64,000 nt of DNA, taken from Azolla caroliniana (lineage: Eukaryota; Polypodiophyta). The DNA lies in assembly GCA_043228905.1 (NCBI GenBank), contig JBHGNT010000073.1:56085-120084 (forward strand), given 5' to 3'. The position numbers were made by a program, and so were the translations under genes. How positions within the stretch are numbered: the stretch's first letter is position 1; every line of letters begins with the position of its first letter. A model generated the notes under the pieces. It did no database searches. It saw nothing but the letters and a program-made list of their open reading frames with translations, and was not told where the DNA came from. Positions 59,749 to 64,000 of the stretch are shown here, in pieces.

Positions 59749-62700
59749 ATGAAAAGAGAAAAAAAGGTAGGAAGTCCATATTCTCCATCCAAAGTTCCGA
59801 GGTTAGTAGAAATCGGTGGATTGGACTACTTCTTCAGATTATGGAAGGACCAACATCTCAAGAAATTTCTGATGGGTCCGCTCTCCAGTCATGAACCTTT
59901 TATCAGATCATTTGACTCATGAATTCTGAATCTGCTCCCTCTACGCAATCCGCGTCGTTCGGTGAGGAGGGATAGTACCGTCATCCTGGAAATCCTAGTT
60001 TTACTAGCAATGCCGATTTTTATGCATTGCCTGAATAAGGGAAGTTCGATCGGAGAAGGTTCGGTATTAGCAAAAACAATGAATAGGAGTGTCGAAGTAA
60101 GAAAAGAACAGGTGGAAAATTCCAGTGACTTCCCTTACTGCGTCCCTCAATTCAAAAGATCGTTATCTGTTGAAAGGGATGAGAAAGGAAGAACACCTGA
60201 TTCTTACTATTTCTTAGCTTCGAACGAAGATACTTCCACAGGTTCGACGAGGGAGCAAAAGCATCCTCTGGTTTCGGGCAGATGGAGGGTCTGCTTAGTG
60301 AGGGATTCACTCCCTAGCGAAGATATATCCAGAGACGAGACTGAGAGGATTCAGCCATTATGGATCGATAGATTTCTAGAAGATTCCAATAGGTTTTTCA
60401 AATTCTATAAATATGCGGGACTTACCAAAAATAGAATTGACTTTTACAAGAATGGTTCTGATTCATCATTTTCCTGGAAAGTATCTAACAAGCAAGATCC
60501 GGATCGACTACGAACAACAGGATTGAAAAACGATTTCAAAATCCCCGCAGACTCCTGCGATAAGATCTTATTCGAATCCGAGGGGGGTGGGTCGGTGTTC
60601 CATCCCGAGCGGGAAGCCTTTTACGAATTGTCTTCATTCCCGTTCTGTATAAATAAAAAGCCGTCTCGTTATGGTACATCCGGGTTAGATTGTCACGGAG
60701 GCGGGGGAGACCCTCCCATCCTACAAATTTATTCACAAATGAGGAATGCTTTAATATATCGACTCAATCGATTTCTTTTGATCGATGAGGAATCGAATCC
60801 GATTTCTATTGGGACAAGAATTCTTGGTATTAAGAATAGCGAGAAATCTGGTAAAAGATTTCCATTGAAAATGAGAGAGAACTACACACTTATTTTATAT
60901 GACTATTTCTGTGGATTAGCTAGCAAATATCTCTTCCGGATGAAATATCGGTTGGGTGGCTGGGCGGGGAGCGGGGAATCCACTGGTGTAACAAGAATTG
61001 CAATTGAAGAAAGATTATTGGAATGGAAAGATAACATAGAGCGTGGATATTTTGCATTTCAAATCGATGAGTATAGGGATGTCGAGTCAAATGCGCATGG
61101 ATGGCTCGATACAATCGGAGATTCGTCTTTCTCCTCTTTCGGGAGAGTATCTTTAAAACTAAAGTATGACTTAGATAAATCGATTTGCGGTGTATCAAAA
61201 ACGAGAAGCGAACTACTAGGTAGTGTTGGTACTAGTATCAACAAAATCACTCGGAATAACGAGAAGTATCCTCATCGATTTCTCAATGTTTTACTTCTTT
61301 ACAAAACGATTGTTACCGAAGTTACTCGCCAAAAATTTGTGATAGATACGATCGATTATTACACCGAGAAGTTGAATCCTATAGGTCTTTCGAAGCTTAA
61401 TCGCTTATCGAAATTACTTGGTATTAAAACTAAGGCAGCACAGATATCCTTCCTCAAAAGAAGGATTCTCGAGGGAAAAAATGGTTTAATCGTTGAGTCT
61501 AGATCGTTGATTGTTGATAAAAAATCCATAGGCTCGTCAATCTCGTTAGAACCCGCAGGGAATCCGCCTCTCGTTGGGTTACCCCACATCGAATCTACCC
61601 GAACAAGATTATCGAATGATGTTCTTTCCACTACGGGTAGGCAGATTTGGAATCTGCTTCTAGATAGTTCGAGTCGTGGGGGGGGTTCAAACAAAGACAT
61701 TAATGAAAGTATTTCGAGATATATCTCCGATGAAGCGAATACACCAAAGCTTCTAGAACACTCTAACTCACCTGTATGGGACTGTGCTAGAAGCAATTTC
61801 ATTCCAAGAATCAAAAGGGATTTCTTTATTGGGAGATGCAGCAGTAGCTATCCCAACGTCTTAGAGAATCCGTATGTGGACTCCAAAAATGAAGTCGTCT
61901 CATACAATACCATCTCATCTATTCAGTCCCAACTGTCAAATTCGTTATCACCCAGTCTATTGAAACGAACAGAAGGGGAGGAAACTGTTGGTCATGTACC
62001 TACAACGGTTCAACTTATTCCATCTAATCCGCAAAAACCTGCGACATCATCATCAACTCGTTCAGATAGGATTTTTCCTTTTTTGGATCTGAAGAGATTA
62101 CTGTCGGGGTTGAGTTCGTCCCCTCATGAAACGAGAGATTCGTTTCTATCTTCATGCAGTAGCCATGGAATTCGTTTGGGAAAAACGTTGAGAAACTATA
62201 ATCCATCGGCGGATCGGCGACCCCGACCTCGCCCTAAGAGTCTGGGATTGGATCAAGTCGATTTAGAAAAGCCCATCGAAGATGGATCAGACTCGGGGAA
62301 TTTTTTAACCCAGAATCGATTCTATCAAAATGATTCATCCATTGGGTCTTTCTGGGAACCAGAAGAATTGAAAATGCTTTACTGGTCGCTAAGATTCTCA
62401 CTACGCAACGATGTAACATCAAGATCTCTAATAGGATTGACTGGGAAGAAGGTTTCGCACGAAGATACGAAAATCGTAGATCCGTATGTTCGGAAAGAAC
62501 CTATACGCCCATTCCATCTTATCAATTTCAATGAATTCTCGAAAGGTTTGAACGAATATAAGATATCTTTGATCTTTTGGAAAGACAATATCTTTGAAAA
62601 ATGGAGCCTATTCAGAGAGTATATACCTTGGTTTTTTACCCCTAACTGGTGGAGATATTTCTACGATCTGATTGGAGAAACATATCCAGAAGTAGTACAT

Positions 62701-64000
62701 AAAATAAGTGATGACCCGAATTACCCTTTACCTAGAATTTCTAAAAGAATTTCTGAGGGTGTATATAGAGCCAAAACTTATTCATCACAAAGCCTAAGAT
62801 TGAGATTCAAGAATGATTCTACCAATAAAAGATTATCCAAAATAGATCTTATCCTTTTCAAGGAATTTCCTAATGAAACGAAGATGTCACATTCAAGGTG
62901 GTTAGTTTCTCAATTTTCCAATAAGCTTATCTTATCTTACTTCGTTCTTTCAGTATTATACGTTCTTGCATTATCCAAGTATCTTTTATCTGCCGTTTCG
63001 GGCTCTAACTCCCTTCATTCATGGAAACGTTTCAATACTATTGGATATTTAATAGACCCAATGCGTGGATCCTATTCAGAGAAGGGAATTTCTTCCCCTT
63101 CAACAAGGCAAATGCAAACGAGAGATGTACTAATCCATTATTTGAAGAGATTCTCGAATTACATAAATAATATATTCTTTTTCTCCTTCGTCAAAAACGA
63201 ACTAGATTTGTGGATACTTTGTAGGGAAAGCTCCGATATCCTTAATAGTAAGAAAGAACTATTAACGCACTATTTAGTAACGAATAATACTATTTCCAAG
63301 TATCAGTCGAAATCGAATTCCAATTCTAATTTCTCGAGTAGTCGGATCGATTATGAACCTTCTCCACAAGAAAGATCTGATGTTTTGGCATACCTACCTC
63401 AATTCTGTCAAAACGATCTATTGAGTTACAAGATCCGTAGGTTAGATCCTGCGGAGAAGTGGGCTCTTTTCGCCCTCGAAAGAAATCTTCTATTTTCAGC
63501 AACGACGAGACGGAGAGGCGTTCTAGGTATGCCATGTCATGACATACCTATCTCACTCCAATCAGGATTATTACCATCTGAGGGAACTCCGTTAGTAGGA
63601 CCCATAGAAACTGGACGATCTTCCGTCATTAGGGATATAGCATCCAATTCCTACTTTCCGTTGGTGAGGCTACCAATAAGAAAGTTGCTATACAATCGAT
63701 CATATCTCAGAAATGTACATGGAAGTTTCATCTCGAGAGAGAGCGTACGCCGATTGGGTCTCGTTTTTGGAATAGCGAGAGAGGTGTCTCCCTGCACAAT
63801 ATGGATTCAAGATATTCATGAATTGAATATTCATCGTTCGTATCACAGACTAGAAGCTAATCCCAGGTTTTTGCTTTGCCTGATACTGAGTAATATTGGT
63901 AATGAGCGCAGTAACTCTCGCATTCGTAAGAATATTCTTCTTATTGCTTCGACTCATGTACCAGCAAGGGTGGATCCAGCTCCGATAGCTCCGAACCGGC
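59749..64000 (+). CDS. ycf2: Ycf2 protein, 5' part (runs off the window), one editable stop
   Basis: Ycf2 is the very large plastid protein linked to the FtsH-type ATPase import motor at the inner envelope. The start is ATG 59749 (MKREKKVGSPYSPSKVPRLV). An in-frame TGA at 59920 (codon 58, FIRSFDSxILNLLPLRNPRR) needs U-to-C editing to Arg. After it the frame stays open to the window end, giving 1,417 codons so far. Recognisable parts are RDYFFRLW-type N-terminal residues (LDYFFRLWKDQHLKKFLMGP) and, near the end, an ATPase Walker B-like CTIWIQDIHELNIHRSYHRL and IASTHVPARVDPAPIAPNR. Reverse-strand ORFs here are shadows. Confidence 0.93.

Noticed and set aside
60536-63535. Reverse-strand ORFs over 60.5-63.5 kb
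   Set aside because: They are antisense to the continuous forward ycf2 frame, which reaches the window end without a stop.

Overview
This window is a chloroplast (plastid) genome, about 64 kb of a fern plastome. Every long conserved gene is a plastid gene: photosystem I and II, cytochrome b6f, ATP synthase, NDH, plastid RNA polymerase, ribosomal proteins, chlB, matK, ycf2 and the rRNA operon. Two things point to a leptosporangiate fern. First, the gene order: psbA lies beside 3'-rps12 and rps7 next to the rRNA operon and is followed by trnH and ycf2; trnD alone is flipped beside trnE-trnY; matK stands alone without trnK. Second, many reading frames are whole only if the RNA is edited in both directions. 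C-to-U editing would turn ACG into AUG at about eleven starts. U-to-C editing would turn 22 in-frame stops (UAA, UAG, UGA) into CAA, CAG or CGA, always where the protein family tolerates or expects Gln or Arg.

Layout. 1-9.2 kb: 3' end of rps4, trnS-GGA, ycf3 (three exons), psaA-psaB-rps14, trnfM, trnT-GGU. 9.2-17.1 kb: a 1.6 kb spacer, psbD-psbC, trnS-UGA, psbZ, trnG-GCC, trnC, petN, psbM (reverse), trnE, trnY, trnD (reverse). 18-34.5 kb: rpoB-rpoC1-rpoC2-rps2-atpI-atpH-atpF-atpA, all forward, the usual transcription and ATP synthase cluster. 34.6-37.9 kb: small genes trnR-UCU, split trnG-UCC, psb30, psaM, trnS-GCU, psbI, psbK, trnQ. 38-45.6 kb: chlB, rps16, ycf94 (a small fern membrane-protein ORF), matK, ndhB. 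46.6-54.2 kb, reverse strand: trnR-ACG, rrn5, rrn4.5, rrn23, trnA-UGC, trnI-GAU, rrn16. 55.8-64 kb, forward: 3'-rps12 (trans-spliced), rps7, psbA, trnH-GUG and the first 1,417 codons of ycf2, which runs off the end. From about 46 kb onward this is probably inverted repeat, but the second copy is not in the window.

Together the genes supply parts of the photosynthetic electron-transport chain (PSI core, PSII core, a b6f subunit, four of the plastid-encoded ATP synthase subunits, one NDH subunit), one subunit of the light-independent protochlorophyllide reductase, and the plastid expression machinery (PEP polymerase beta, beta' and beta'' subunits, rRNAs, tRNAs, ribosomal proteins, and the MatK maturase for the group II introns).

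The main anomalies are three lesions in otherwise conserved genes that editing cannot fix. psbC and chlB each carry a frameshift, and rrn5 is short. In each case the size fits a net loss of exactly 25 nt against the usual family length. Equal size in three unrelated genes suggests an assembly or sequence-processing artefact first and real mutation second. Other points of interest are a diverged repeat shared by the psbA 5' region and the rrn16-rps12 spacer, a likely editing-created stop codon in psbZ, an editing-dependent catalytic motif in rpoC1, and an unidentified 202-codon ORF between ndhB and trnR-ACG. No transposon, phage, CRISPR array or nuclear-type gene was seen.
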